Assembly (NCBI GenBank): GCA_963921425.1
Contig: OY992837.1
Coordinates: forward strand, 9,025,896 to 9,089,895
DNA from: Dryas octopetala
Taxonomy: Eukaryota; Streptophyta; Magnoliopsida; Rosales; Rosaceae
Direction: 5' to 3'
DNA length: 64,000 nt
A program made the position numbers and the translations under genes. Below are positions 36,096 to 47,313 of the stretch, in pieces. Numbering within the stretch: the stretch's first letter is position 1; each line of letters begins with the position of its first letter. The notes under the pieces were generated by a model. That model did not search any database. It was not told the origin of the DNA and saw only the letters and a program-made list of their open reading frames with translations.

Positions 36096-36217
36096 AGTAC
36101 ATTAATATGTATTAAAGTTCAAGGAAACAGAGATGAAAATTTAGAATCGGATGACATTGAACTAGGACCATAGCTTTCCAAGTCCAAAGCTCTATTAGGC
36201 AGTGGGTACGTGTTGTC
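36096..36217. repeat. Dispersed repeat, permuted relative to 23.1 kb
   Basis: Segment 36096-36139 (AGTACATTAATATG to GATGAAAA) and segment 36197-36217 (AGGCAGTGGGTACGTGTTGTC) both occur, in reverse complement, at 23121-23164 and 23165-23185. At the 23-kb site the order is reversed and the two pieces are directly joined. Confidence 0.75.
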
Positions 36218-37489
36218 CACTGAACTTCCACATTTTCACAAGCCGGCCTAAAAGATGAATAAAAAAAAATGAGAAACTTAGTTTTTAGTCATAGGATATT
36301 AATAAATGGTCAAAATTAAACGAGTAGATAAGTGATTAGAATAGATTCGTTAGGAAATGATTCGGATTCATAAATTTTGAGTCGTTGATGTAGGTGGGCC
36401 GTGCATATAGTAGTTGACAAAATTGAAGGCAAACCTACTTCTCTCTTTATTCATCTTGAAACAAATAATCTGACATCAGTACCAACACTATGATGGGATA
36501 TCACATGCATGCACACATTCTCTTTTTTATCTTTTTTTTTTTTTTGGTAAAAATCTTTTTTATCTTTTCATAATTTAAGTATCAACATTCTTTTCTCTCT
36601 CTTAGTTGCTTGTGTTTTTTTTTTCCCCAAAAATGGAAAGAGTATATTTCAGTACACACCACTCATAGACTTATAGACATGAGTTAGATGATCGATAATC
36701 CATAGCACCAAAAAAACAATTTACTAATAAAGCTGTTATATATGGCTAAAAATTACCTCAACCACGTGGACGGCCGAGATCAACCAATTAAAACACGTCT
36801 CATCGTGAGTAAGGCGAGGTTTTCGACCTTTGGTGTGGGTGCGGACGTGCCACTAAGCGGCTCGGAATAGCCGATTAGAAAAAGATAATATTGAATACAA
36901 AAATAAAAATAAAAAAGTAAATGCGTCAAATTAAAAGTCTAACTTCTAACAACGATTGTGCGATAGAAAAAGGAACGAAAAACCTATTTAGGTTCTTTTT
37001 TTGCCTAAATCGCCTAGGATTTTGAAAATGAACAACCAAAATGTAAATAAAATAGTAACATAAATTTAAAAGAGAGCTTAATGGAAAATAACATTAAAAT
37101 AAATTCAAAAAACCAGAGGTGTTCTTGAAAAACCCAAAATACAAGGAAATAGCATAGGCATAAATAAATACAACTAAAAGGGCCTTGAAAAGCTTTGCAA
37201 ATGAAAATAAAGAGAATTTTGAGAAATAAAAGCCATTGGGCTAATTTGTGAGCAAAAATGTTGTTGGGAATTTTCACATTGTTTATCGAAAAATGCCCTG
37301 TAGCTCCATTTTTATAATAAGTCATTTACTTTGTTCCTAAGTTTTGTAGATACGTGTGTGGCTTAGAATGACTTGCTTTTTGAAATAGATAGACAACTAT
37401 AGATGTGTTGCTTTAGTAGTGGACAATTGTTGATAATAGGAGAATGAGATAAGGTTGAGCTTGATGAGTCACTTTTATTCAGCCAAGCA

Positions 37490-38040
37490 TGCAGAGCCGG
37501 TCCTTACTTTTGGAACGCCTAGAGGCGAAAATCTAAATTGGATCCCAAATTTTAAGTGTACAAAAAAAATAAAGAACTTTTGCAAAACAATTCATAATTG
37601 ACAATTTAAAATTAATGCATTATAATATTTTTATTAATAAAACAATCTAAAATTTAGAATCAATTCATTAATTATCCTCAATATGAATACATTCAATTAT
37701 CCTCAAGGATGCCAATAAAAATAACAGCAAGAACACACTCTTTTCATTAGCCTCAATAATATCCAAGTTATGAGTTATGACCACCTACAAAAGCAAAATA
37801 GCAGCAAGGTAATAGTTTCAGCAGCAAAACATCACTGATTTGTCATAAATATAATAGATCAGTAAAGAAAGTCTAGAAACAATTAAAGGAAAAAACAGTT
37901 GAATGAAAATGAGTATAATATTGACATTGGGCCTCTGTATTGATGATGAACCAGCAGCTGTTTTTTTTATCTTTTACAGCAGAATTAAAAAAAAAAAATA
38001 GTGGGCCCTAGGCGGTAGCACTCAAGGTTGTTTAGCCGAG
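37490..38040. mobile_element. hAT-like element remnant
   Basis: The left side reads GCAGAGCCGGTCCTTACTTT with AGGCGAAAATCTAAATTGGATCCC, and the right side reads GTGGGCCCTAGGCGGTAGC. These phrases are typical of a widespread plant hAT family that begins with CAGGGCCGG-type termini. The right terminus is not intact. Confidence 0.45.
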
Positions 38041-38180
38041 AGTTTGGGTTAATATTTGATGGCTCTCCTTTTACTTCCATTTGCTGATATCCACCTAGAA
38101 AACAACACAAGCTCTCTTTTAAACCCAAAAAAAATATTCACGTGGGCCGTGACCCATTTTGGGTGGGGTATAAACAAAGA

Positions 38181-38546
38181 GTTAATTACACTTACATTCC
38201 CTGAGGTTTATCGTCTTTTCACATACAATCTCTTGGGGTTTTAATAATTACACATACATCCCTTGAGGTTTTAAAACTATTGCATATAACTTCCTACAAG
38301 AGAAAAAATAAATAAATAAAAAAGAAAATAATTGTAATGAGGTTGGACCTTACACTTTGAGTAATCTTATCAGGTTATTTAATCCCTTAGCATGCTTTTT
38401 TGTATAATTTTTCATCATTTTTCGTCTCACTATAAGGAGTTATATGTAACAGTTTTGAAACCTCAAGGGATGTATGTATAATTATTGAAACTCCAGGAGA
38501 TATATATGAAAAGACGATAAACTTTATAGGGTGTAAGTGTAATTAA
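38181..38546. mobile_element. MITE with GTTAATTACACTTAC ends (copy 2), 366 bp
   Basis: It has the same termini and arm sequences as the element at 24447-24786 (GAGGTTTATCGTC, CTCACTATA, GTGTAAGTGTAATTAA). It lies about 40 bp upstream of the TATA box of the first dioxygenase gene, so it forms part of that promoter region. Confidence 0.85.
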
Positions 38547-38584
38547 TTCATAAACAAAAGGAGGCGTAGACCACCTTAATTTCC

Positions 38585-38591
38585 TATATAA
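38585..38591 (+). promoter_or_regulatory. TATA box of dioxygenase gene 1
   Basis: TATATAA lies 82 bp upstream of the ATG at 38667, leaving a leader of about 50 nt. Confidence 0.55.
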
Positions 38592-38666
38592 CATAATATA
38601 TACTGAATGTGATTCACAACAAACGAAGCTGATCAGGTCCAGCTGCTCGAAAATCTTAAATCAGAA

Positions 38667-41600
38667 ATGGCAGCCATTGATGCAACTTCGGCATACGACC
38701 GCATGAAGGAAGTGAAAGAATTCGACGAGTCAAAAATTGGAGTCAAAGGCCTCTCCGATTCTGGCATCACTTCCATCCCTCAAATCTTCGTCCACGACCC
38801 TCAAACTCTCTCCGACCTCAAACCCTCGTCGACACGTGGCACCACCACCACCATCCCCACCATCGACCTTTCTCACATCAACTCCGCAGCTCACCGGCCC
38901 CAAATCGTTGACCAAGTCAAAGCCGCCGCCACAACATGGGGTTTCTTCCAAGCAATCAACCACGGCGTACCCAGTTGGGTACTAAACCAAACGGTCAACG
39001 CGGTCAAAGCGTTCCACGAGCTGCCTCAGGAGGTGAAGGCCAGGTACTACAAGCGAGAAGAGGGAAAAGGAGTGATGTATGCAAGCAATAACGACTTGTA
39101 CCGGTCAAAGGCCGCCAGCTGGCACGACTCCTTGCAGGCCTGGATGGGCCCCACCACGGAGCGGCCCAAGGTGGAGGAATTCCCTGAGGTGTGTAGGGAA
39201 GAGGTGGTTGCATGGGATTTGCATGCCACCAAGGTGGCTGAAGCTGTGATGGAGTTGCTTTCAGAAGGGTTAGGGTTAGAAGCTGGCAAATTTAAGGAGC
39301 TCACATTTTCGGAAAAGAAGGCGTTTGTGGGGCACTGTTATCCCTACTGTCCTCAGCCTGATCGGACGATGGGGATTACGCCGCATACCGATCCTGGGGT
39401 GCTCACTGTTTTGTTGCAGAACCATGTTCCTGGGTTGCAGGTCAAGCATCACAATGACTGGGTGGACGTCAAGCCTTTGCCTGGAGGTTTGATTATTAAC
39501 ATGGGAGATTTTCTTCAGGTAAATCCAACTTCATATAATGGATATTAATTATATGTTTTTTCATTGTTTTAATTATGAGAATTTAACTTCATGTTATTAA
39601 TTAATTAGGACTCTAAATTAGAATAGTTGATTAGAGAAAATCATATCCTGATTCACAACATATTAAATATATGATAAAAGGGGATAGGTATAGTGCTTAA
39701 TTAGAAGAATTCAACTTAAAATTAGTAGATGAAAATTAAGATTCAAAACCTATAAATTGAAAGACTTTTGCTTTCTCATTTGTGAGATATTACTCTCAAC
39801 AATATATAATTTAATAATGGATCTACGGACTCCGACTTTCCTGTTGATGATAAGAAATCATCACTTAAATGACTTTAGGTGAATATTTTAATTAAAAAAA
39901 ATATTCTTAGTTAGGTGGAAATTATAGAGACCACCTAAGTAGACTTTTGTTGTTGACCAAAAACAAAGTAGACTTTTGTTGTGCGTTGAATTCAATAAAG
40001 CGAAAAGGTGATGGAAGGAGTATTTTGCGTCTAGATTAAGGGTGGATACCGTCGGTTTGGTTCAGTTTAGACCAAACCAATGCCTTCGGATTTGTGATTT
40101 TTCAAACCAAACCAAATCAACTCAATTAAGGTGAAACAACCGAACCAAACCAAACTAATTAAAATTGGATTGGGTTGGTCGCTTTGATTGGTTTAGGCAT
40201 GTCTCAAAATACAATTAAAATTTAGGTCCAAATTAGAAAAGAATGAAACTCTATTTAAGTTATAAAATAAATGTCTCTATTTTTCCCACATGAACCCAAT
40301 TCAGTGCATGTCTGCTTTTACAATGAAATAATTACAATCACGTGTAAAACAAGGCTAACAAGCAAATCATATATATATAATATTAATATTAATATATTAA
40401 AGAATAAAGCCATGTGAAAGATTAATATGAACTTAGCATGATATTAAAGAACATAGGCCATGAAACTAGGAAAGGTGAGATGAGTTCCATTGCTTTGAGC
40501 ATTTGACTATTATAAACAAGGTGAGATAAGAAACTAGACATGTGAATATGTAATTTATTTATTTTTAGGTTGGGTTGGGTCGGGTTATGAACCGACCTCT
40601 CTAAATTAGGTGTTAGAAACCAAACCAAACCAACCCAACCCATTTTGGTTGGGTTGATCGGGTTAATTGGTCAGGTTGCATTGAGTTATGTCCACCCCTA
40701 GTCTAGATCTTATCTTCTTACTAGACTAAAGCATGCACAATGCTAGTGCTAAAACTAAAAGCTATAGCGCTAAACTTAGCAATTTTCTTAAAAGTTAAGC
40801 TACAATTAGGGGTTTAAATTTCGAAAATTTCGCTGAAATTTTCGATTTGAGGAGGGGTCGAAATCGAAACGTATAATTTTTTATTTTTCGTGATAATTTC
40901 GCCGAAATTTTCGGCAGTGTTGAGATCGAGAGGGCGGCGGCAGGGGGCCGGCATGGGGGAAATGAGGGAGAAAGAGATAGAGGGAGAAAGAGATAGACGG
41001 AGGAAGAGATGGTTCAAACTTTCTGTGCATCATTCGGTGGGTTTCGGCGGCAGGGAGCAGCGACCGGGGGGGGGGGGGAGACGAGGGAGAAAGAGATGAG
41101 GGTGAAGGTAAGGGTGTTGATGGAGATGCAGAGAGAGAAATATAAGAGTGTGTGATTGTGTGAGAGAGAAAAAAAAAAAAAAAGTCACAGCTCACAGGCG
41201 CACTGCAGCAGCAAAGAAGAAGGAGAAGATGAAAGCAAAGGAAAGAAAAATGGGGTCAGCCCACGGGGAGAGATAAGGAAGGAAAGAGAAAAAAAGAAAA
41301 GAAAAAAAAAACAATAAAAGACTTTTTTTATTGGAGTTTGAGACTTTTGGGCTATTTGAACAAAAAAATGATTTGGGATTTTGTTTGGCCATTTTAGAGT
41401 TTCGTTTTAGTTGTTTTTAAACTATAATACATTTTTATATAAAAAATAATTAAAAATATCTTAATGGACTTAAACCCTAATATCCTATATTATATCTTAA
41501 ACAATATAGAGTATAGGTTATAAAGTATATATGGTTTAGTGTATAGATTATAAAATATAATGAATATATTAATTTCATTTAATCATTATACTAATTTTAT

Positions 41601-44059
41601 TTAATAGTATTTGTCTTCAGCGCGCATTATATTTATCTTATATCACATGAAACTTACTATATAATTTGATTTCTTCAATGTTTTTTATCAATGTAGTAGA
41701 TAATATGTTAAATAAATATATGGTAAAGTTTCATTCAAAATTTCTGTATTTTGATAATATTTTCCGTCATTTCCGTCTAATTTCTGTCGAAATTTAAAAA
41801 TCTTCGAAATTTTCGTCGAAATTTCTATCAAAATTTCTTCAAAATCCAAAATTTTATTCCTTGACTACGATAGAAGGGCTATATATTGTTAAAACTACAT
41901 TAGTGTAGCAATCACTTCCCAAGAAAATGGTGGGACCCAAGTGAAAATAAGTGGAAAAAAATGGGTGAGTGGATAACAGGTGGCAGGTTGGCATTGGGCT
42001 GGAGCAACTGGCGTGAGCCCCATTTGCAAATATATGTTTATTTTGAAAATTGGCTTTTTTACTCAAATACCACCTGAACTATAAAGGGTGTGCTCAAATA
42101 CCACCCAAACTTTTTTTCTTGCCAATTTACCACCTAAACTTTCACATATTGGCCAATTGACCACCTACCGTCATTTTAGTTAAATTTTCTGTTTATTTCA
42201 AGGGCATTTTCGTCATTTATATAAAAAAGCATTTTAAATATAAAAAAAAATCTAATTAAACCCCCTAAAAAAAAGGGTATTTCCATTTTCTATTTTTTTA
42301 GTTTTTAATTTTTTTTCTAATTATATTTTAAAAAAAGTTTTTAAAATAATAATATTTTTTTATTGTATTCAAGGGCAAAATGGGAAGTTTGGGAAATTTT
42401 TTGATGATTTAACAGAAAAATGGATGTTAGGTGGCAAATTAGCACATATTAATAATTTCAGGTGGTAAATTGGCAAGAAAAAAAGTTTGGGTGGTATTTG
42501 AGCACACCCCCTGTAGTTCAGGTGCTATTTGGGTAAAAAAGCCTTGAAAATTTTTCCCTAGTATACACTAGTTTTGGTTTGTGTTAACCACTTCTATTTT
42601 TTTAGTAGCACTTGTTGTTGGAAAGTTATGTAGATTTTTGTTTTAGTGGTTTTTTTCTTATCTACAAATTTTTATTTTTTGATATTGGCTCTTATATTTA
42701 AATATATTTAATATTAGGCTCATATTAAAGATTTTATTAAAATATTTATAAGATATAATTATTAAAATAATTTAATTTACAAATTTTAATTTATAAGAAT
42801 ATTTATAAATATATTAAAGGATAAATATATTAACATTTAACTATAGTTTTTGTGCCATTAAGTAAAACCCACAAAAGGTATAGCTAAAACTAAAAAATTA
42901 TGCTAAATATAGCATTTAGCAATTAGAATTGTACATGCTCTAATGGTGTCTTTGGATGAAGGAAAAAAACTTGGAATTTAAACAAAATTCAGCATTTAAG
43001 AAATTACATGCTCTAATTTCCTTGTTTGGATTAATAAATACAGAATTTTGTAAATTCTAGGTGGAAAAAAACTTGGGATTTGAAGGCTGTAAATTCCAAC
43101 TTTAAATTCCACCTAAATTGGTGTCATTTTCAAAATTCCAATTTTTACAAAAGAAAAATAAGTCGTGTCGACACTATCACCACTGCCGCCAACGTCACCA
43201 CCACCCCCACCACCACCACCACCACCACCACCACCACCACCACCATCACCGTCACTGCCGCCACCACCATCACCGCCATTGCCGACACCACCACCACCAC
43301 CGTCACCGCCAACACCCCAATTTTAGCCACCACCATTTCTCCCACTGCTTGTGGGCCATCACCCCTACCAATATGGTCAACTCACCATAAACATCATTTT
43401 TATTTTGCCATCATCACCTTCACTCTTTTGGATTGATGCATCAAAAATTAAAACTACCATAAATTTTATATTTAAACTTTATTATGTTTACATGTTATCC
43501 AAACAAAAGAATTTACATATTCTAGAATTTTAAATCACATCGTTTTAAATTCCGTAATTTGTGAATTTCTTAGTAATTTCAAATTACTTCATCCAAACGC
43601 ACCATAATAGAAAATAAGATTTCCTTTGTCATGAAAGTGAGATCAAGTTCGTCTATGACATAAATATATTGTATGGTATATAAAACAGATTTAATGATAA
43701 ACAAATTTATATTATGGTAATAGAAAAATAAATTCATCAAGAAAAATATATAATTAATAAAATTAGAACTAATAATTAGTTTTTGGGTGAGGGTGCAGAT
43801 AATTTCGAATGGAGAGTATAAAAGCGTGCAGCATCGGGTGTTGGCTAACTCGTGGAAGGAAGCCCGAATCTCAATTGTGATGTTTTTCAACATACACAAA
43901 TGGAAGGAAGATGGTTACTCTGGACCTCTTCCAGAGCTTTTGTCCCCTGACAAACCACCACTTTATCGGAACTTCACTGAGCAAGAATTCATTCAAAATT
44001 TCTATGGCAAGGGAATCGACACCAAGTCTCTCATCCAAAAACTCAAAATACAAAACTAA
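38667..44059 (+). CDS. 2-oxoglutarate/Fe(II)-dependent dioxygenase, gene 1 (ACC-oxidase-homolog type)
   Basis: Two exons (38667-39518 and 43799-44059) give 370 aa with an in-phase junction (GDFLQ / [13 protein letters not shown]). It belongs to the plant DOXC dioxygenases annotated as 1-aminocyclopropane-1-carboxylate oxidase homologs. These are soluble cytosolic enzymes, usually of specialised metabolism; the substrate cannot be inferred. An N-terminal DIOX_N domain with WGFFQAINHGVP is followed by the jelly-roll core. Iron ligands His240 and Asp242 (HTD) and His296, and the 2-oxoglutarate-binding Arg307-x-Ser309, are all present. The single 4,280-nt intron is filled with transposons; the paralogue at 47314 has a 735-nt intron in the same place. 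Gene 1 looks intact and is the best candidate for a working member of this array. Confidence 0.94.
40038..40701. mobile_element. hAT-type element in dioxygenase 1 intron, 664 bp
   Basis: The ends read AAGGGTGGATA and TATGTCCACCCCTAG (inverted). Flanks TCTAGATT (40030-40037) and TCTAGATC (40702-40709) are an 8-bp duplication with one mismatch. The interior has the GGTTTGGTT/AACCAAACC repeats also seen in the MITE at 1139-1479. Non-coding. Confidence 0.8.
40808..41862. mobile_element. Non-autonomous MULE (copy B), opposite orientation to copy A
   Basis: The left end AGGGGTTTAAATTTCG and inverted right end AAGGAATAAAATTTTGG resemble the termini of the element at 22473-24330. A block at 41620-41760 is the reverse complement of 22560-22705. 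Flanking bases (AGCTACAAT / GACTACGAT) may be a decayed 9-bp duplication. The interior has a purine-rich GC-rich segment (40920-41120) and A-tracts but no transposase. Confidence 0.65.
42052..42543. mobile_element. MULE-type MITE, 492 bp, perfect 9-bp duplication
   Basis: The terminal inverted repeats are about 30 bp (GGCTTTTTTACTCAAATACC on the left, inverted on the right with two or three differences). The flanks are the perfect 9-bp duplication TTGAAAATT at 42043-42051 and 42544-42552. The arms stay complementary for more than 100 bp, so an intronic transcript would fold into a long hairpin. Confidence 0.9.
42944..43604. mobile_element. Tourist-like element, 661 bp, with (CCA)n
   Basis: The ends TGGTGTCTTTGGATGAAG and CTTCATCCAAACGCACCA are inverted repeats flanked by TAA on both sides (42941-42943 and 43605-43607). 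The left TAA is shared with the element ending at 42940, so one inserted against the border of the other. A CCA/CAC microsatellite (about 43197-43243) lies inside. Confidence 0.75.
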
Positions 44060-46126
44060 ACTATATGTAACATATATATGGGATATATGTTTATCTACGC
44101 TTACTCATAATCTGCTCCTGCAATGGAACTAAAGTATTGCTTCATATATATTTACTTATTGATCTGAAATAATTAAAATGGAAGGAATATATGAGAATAT
44201 TTTAGCACGTACCCTCCACACGTACCATGATTACCATCGACCATCCCACTTCCAAAAAGTTCCTTATCATAACTCATAACTAGACAAGCAACAATGTCTG
44301 ATCGATTTGGTTTCTTAATTAACGAACAAATTAAAGCCAGATTTATATCCATATCCACAGAAGAATTGCTAAGTTTATTAAATTTATTTATCAAATGAAA
44401 TAATATTTAAGATATATTATTATTTGATGAATAAATTAATTTAAAAATTCTAATATTAATATTGACGAACGAAATCCTATTGCATATGAAGTTTTAGAAA
44501 TTTAAGTCATTCAACTACGTTCGATTTTTTTTTTTTTGGCCAAATGAAGAAATTCATTAAAAAAACAAAGCTCATAGGCAATACAACAAACAGAGAAAAA
44601 AAGAGTTCAGTCATTCTTTTTCCACCACTTCAAAAGAGTTTAACACGTGACGGGCTGCTAGTGATGACAGATGGCAATGTTTATGGATTGCATGGTAAAT
44701 ATTACAGTGAGCTAGGGGCCACGCATATGGCAGATGTGGGAAGGGCAATGGTCGGGTCCTTAATTAGCTATGAGGACATGCTTAATTGTCCTATAATTAG
44801 ATGTGGACTGAACATAAGCAGACCCCTCATAGTCATGATTGCCTTTTTTTTTTTTTTTTCGCAAAATATTCATGACGACTTTGGCACCAATAAAATGAAG
44901 GAAAAAGTTTTCAAAAACATTTAAATTTTGACTTTATACTAATTCAACATGATCCGTATTATAATTTGTATTAATATGCTTCCATAAACTTAAATTTTGA
45001 TGCCAATTTCTCCATTTTGTTAGTTTAATTACATTTTTTATCTAAAAAATGGTCACTTTCGTGAAGTGGTTAATTTTTATATTCTTGTATTAAAAGTATA
45101 ATGATTAATTTATCATTAAAAAAGTGATCATATATGTGACATGTGATTAATTTTAGATAAAATTTGCAAACCAAGTTAATGAAAGTGGCATATTAGCATC
45201 GAAAGTAAAGTTGAGAAAATAAATTGGTACAATCTATAGTTTATATTCTGAATTAATATAAAGATCAAAGTTTAAATCATTTTTGAAAATTTTTACCTAA
45301 AACGAAAAAATATGGATGAACACCCTACTTTAATTTCCTTAATATATAATGTATGAGTTAATTATAGTAACTGTCTACCAACTTTACTTTAAGTCTTATT
45401 TGAGTATGCAAACTTTACTTTTAAATAATATTGTTACTCAATTTAATCCACTTCATAAATTATTTCTAAAATTTTCAAATATTTATAAGTGACACACATA
45501 ACTGAGTTTTGACTTTTGAGAGACAAAAGTATTAAATTTTGAAGTTTATATGTTTGTTACTTTGTTATGGGCATATATATAACCGAAATTTAAAAAATTT
45601 GGGGAAGCAGAATGAATTGAGTAATTTGGAAAAGTTTATGAATTCAAAACTATGAATTGAGTAAGTGAAGTTCTGAAGTGAAATTTGGGATAAAGTTCAT
45701 GAACAAGCCTATAAAGTTCATGACCTTGGTAAATGTGATTCACCACAAACCAAGAAATCCTGCATTCCTGCTCCCGACTCTGCCCAAAATGGCACACAAA
45801 TTAAATGGGTACTGAAATATCAGTCCAAACTTCTCTTTATTGCCTTCTCTCTTTTTTCTTTTGGCTACTTAATTGCCTTCTCTCTTAAATGTAGAGGAAA
45901 GGGTAAAATTGAAATTTCAAAGAGCACAGCACTCAAGGTCATGTTGACTTTGGCACCAAGAAAACCAAAAATATGCATGAGCATTTCACTTTATTCATTT
46001 ATATATACATATATGTAACATATTATAAGATACACGATAAAACTTACCAAATATTGCTAAAAGCGATTCACAGAAAACCAAGAAGGAAGTTGAAGAATTC
46101 GTCGAGGAGGATTATGCCTTTCCAAA
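44060..46126. repeat. Duplicated dioxygenase promoter sequence and spacer
   Basis: No complete gene. A LINE 3' tail lies at 44527-44660. Parts of this interval repeat sequence found just upstream of the third dioxygenase copy. CTCATAGTCATGATTGC and TTCATGACGACTTTGGCACCAA at 44827-44893 match 46643-46716. A shorter version (GACTTTGGCACCAAGAAAACC) is at about 45950-45970. These are promoter-proximal pieces of tandem copies whose coding parts are lost or reduced. Confidence 0.6.
44527..44660 (-). mobile_element. LINE 3' tail fragment
   Basis: The reverse complement ends TTAATGAATTTCTTCATTTG followed by GCC and an A-tract (poly-T on the plus strand at 44527-44538). This is a common 3' end of plant L1 elements. 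The upstream limit is uncertain. Confidence 0.5.
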
Positions 46127-46200
46127 ATGGTAGCCATTGATGCAACTTCAGCATACGACCGCAAGGAAGTGAAAGAATTCGATGAGTCAAATATTGCAAT
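46127..46200 (+). pseudogene. 5' stub of a dioxygenase copy (gene 2)
   Basis: Starting at ATG 46127, about 25 codons ([20 protein letters not shown]) match the N terminus of the two neighbouring dioxygenase genes. One Met codon is missing after DR and the similarity stops at about 46200, next to a poly-T tract. Nothing downstream before 46.6 kb continues the gene. It is the remains of a third tandem copy. Confidence 0.88.
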
Positions 46201-46754
46201 TAATTATTATTTTTTTTTTTAAGAGGGGTGGGGAAATATGATTGGTGAGTGGGAATAGTGTCACAAATTTATTTTTATTTTTTTATCAAAAAGGTAATGG
46301 AACATTTTCAGTTCAGAAAAACCAAAAAATCAACCAGTAATGAGTTGACTTGTGACCTAACTTATATATTAAACATAAAACACTATTTTTTGGCCAGGAA
46401 ATATAAAACACTATTAATTCATGATTATATCTTAAAAAAAAGCTGGAGTTGTTGGTTGATGTTAAAACATTTTTGTAATCTAAACGTACTAAATAATCTA
46501 TATACATTAATGATTGATAAGAAATTGTAATACGATTAACAGCTTTTCCATTTTGTCTTTTTTTGTCCTTCTATTAATTTTTTGTTCTCTTTAAAATATT
46601 GAAAAGGAATGGGTAAAATAAAATTATCAATGGGCACACCACTCATAGAGTCATAGGCATGATTGCTTTTTATTTGTGTCAAAATATTCATGACAACTGT
46701 AGCACCAAGTAAACGAAAAAAAATGGATGAACAATTGAACACCCCATTTTCCTT
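46201..46754. other. Spacer upstream of dioxygenase gene 3
   Basis: The first 400 bp are AT-rich with no recognised feature. The last 100 bp or so (46643-46754) are promoter sequence related to 44.8 kb and 45.9 kb. Confidence 0.5.
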
Positions 46755-46764
46755 TATATATAAA
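46755..46764 (+). promoter_or_regulatory. TATA-like element of dioxygenase gene 3
   Basis: TATATATAAA lies 24 bp before the border of the hAT insertion. A start site 25-35 bp downstream would fall at or just inside that element. Confidence 0.45.
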
Positions 46765-46787
46765 TATATAATGTATATATATATAAC

Positions 46788-47295
46788 CAGGGACGGACGC
46801 ACAGCCAACCTTGGGGGGTCGGGCGACCCCCCGAACGGCGGAGCACACAGGCTTAGACCCGTCCACGGTGACACCAGCGACCCCCCGACTTGAAGAAGGT
46901 GACCCCCCGACCCCGACGGCCCGACGTGAAGAAGGCGACCTCCAGCCTTCCAGCAGCCAGCAGGGCAGCAGGTGATGATTCGCCATGAAAGTGTTCCTGC
47001 GAAAGTGAGAAACAGAGAAAGAGAGAAGAGAAACAGGGCAGGCGGGCAGCAGGGCTGAAGAGGGGGCTGGGCTAGTGGCTGCGGGCTGGGGCTGTGTTGT
47101 GTGTGTGGCTCAGTGGCTGTGTGCAGTGTGCTCTTTCAGTTTCAGCTCTTCCCGAAATCAAATCCCTGGTGCCCGCATCCCCCACCGCCGCAACAGGTCA
47201 CCTGCTCGGTCCCTAAAAAATTTCGCCGCCGCTTCGCGGCGCCAAGCTCCACCTAATCATGACCCCCCAGGATTTGGATCCTGGATCCGTCCCTG
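46788..47295. mobile_element. hAT-type element in the leader of dioxygenase gene 3, 508 bp
   Basis: The termini CAGGGACGGA and TCCGTCCCTG are perfect 10-bp inverted repeats. The near-end phrases GACCCCCCGA and TCATGACCCCCC are typical of a plant hAT family. GC content is far higher than in the flanks. No 8-bp target duplication is present (TATATAAC on the left, CTCGAGAA on the right), which suggests a deletion at the left junction. It ends 18 bp before the ATG at 47314. Confidence 0.75.
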
Positions 47296-47313
47296 CTCGA
47301 GAAGCTTTCAAAA

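Larger units (their letters stand above)
34501..38180. other. Intergenic region between invertases and dioxygenases
   Basis: No gene was recognised in 3.7 kb. It contains a small MITE (35218-35376), a shuffled repeat (36096-36217) and a likely hAT remnant (37490-38040), listed separately. The rest is AT-rich with poly-T tracts. Confidence 0.5.
40730..42940. mobile_element. Tourist-like element, split by two nested insertions
   Basis: The left end AGCATGCACAATGCTAGTGCTAAA and the inverted right end GAGCATGTACAATTCTAATTGCTAAA match. Both ends abut TAA (40727-40729, 42941-42943), the target site of PIF/Harbinger elements. Inside lie a MULE (40808-41862) and a 492-bp MULE-type MITE (42052-42543). 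Without them the element is about 640 bp. Confidence 0.7.

Noticed and set aside
43118-43436. Thr-rich and His-rich frames at the (CCA)n tract
   Set aside because: They are translations of a microsatellite inside a Tourist-like element in an intron.
44544-44924. 126-codon plus-strand frame
   Set aside because: It runs through a LINE tail and duplicated promoter sequence and matches no family.
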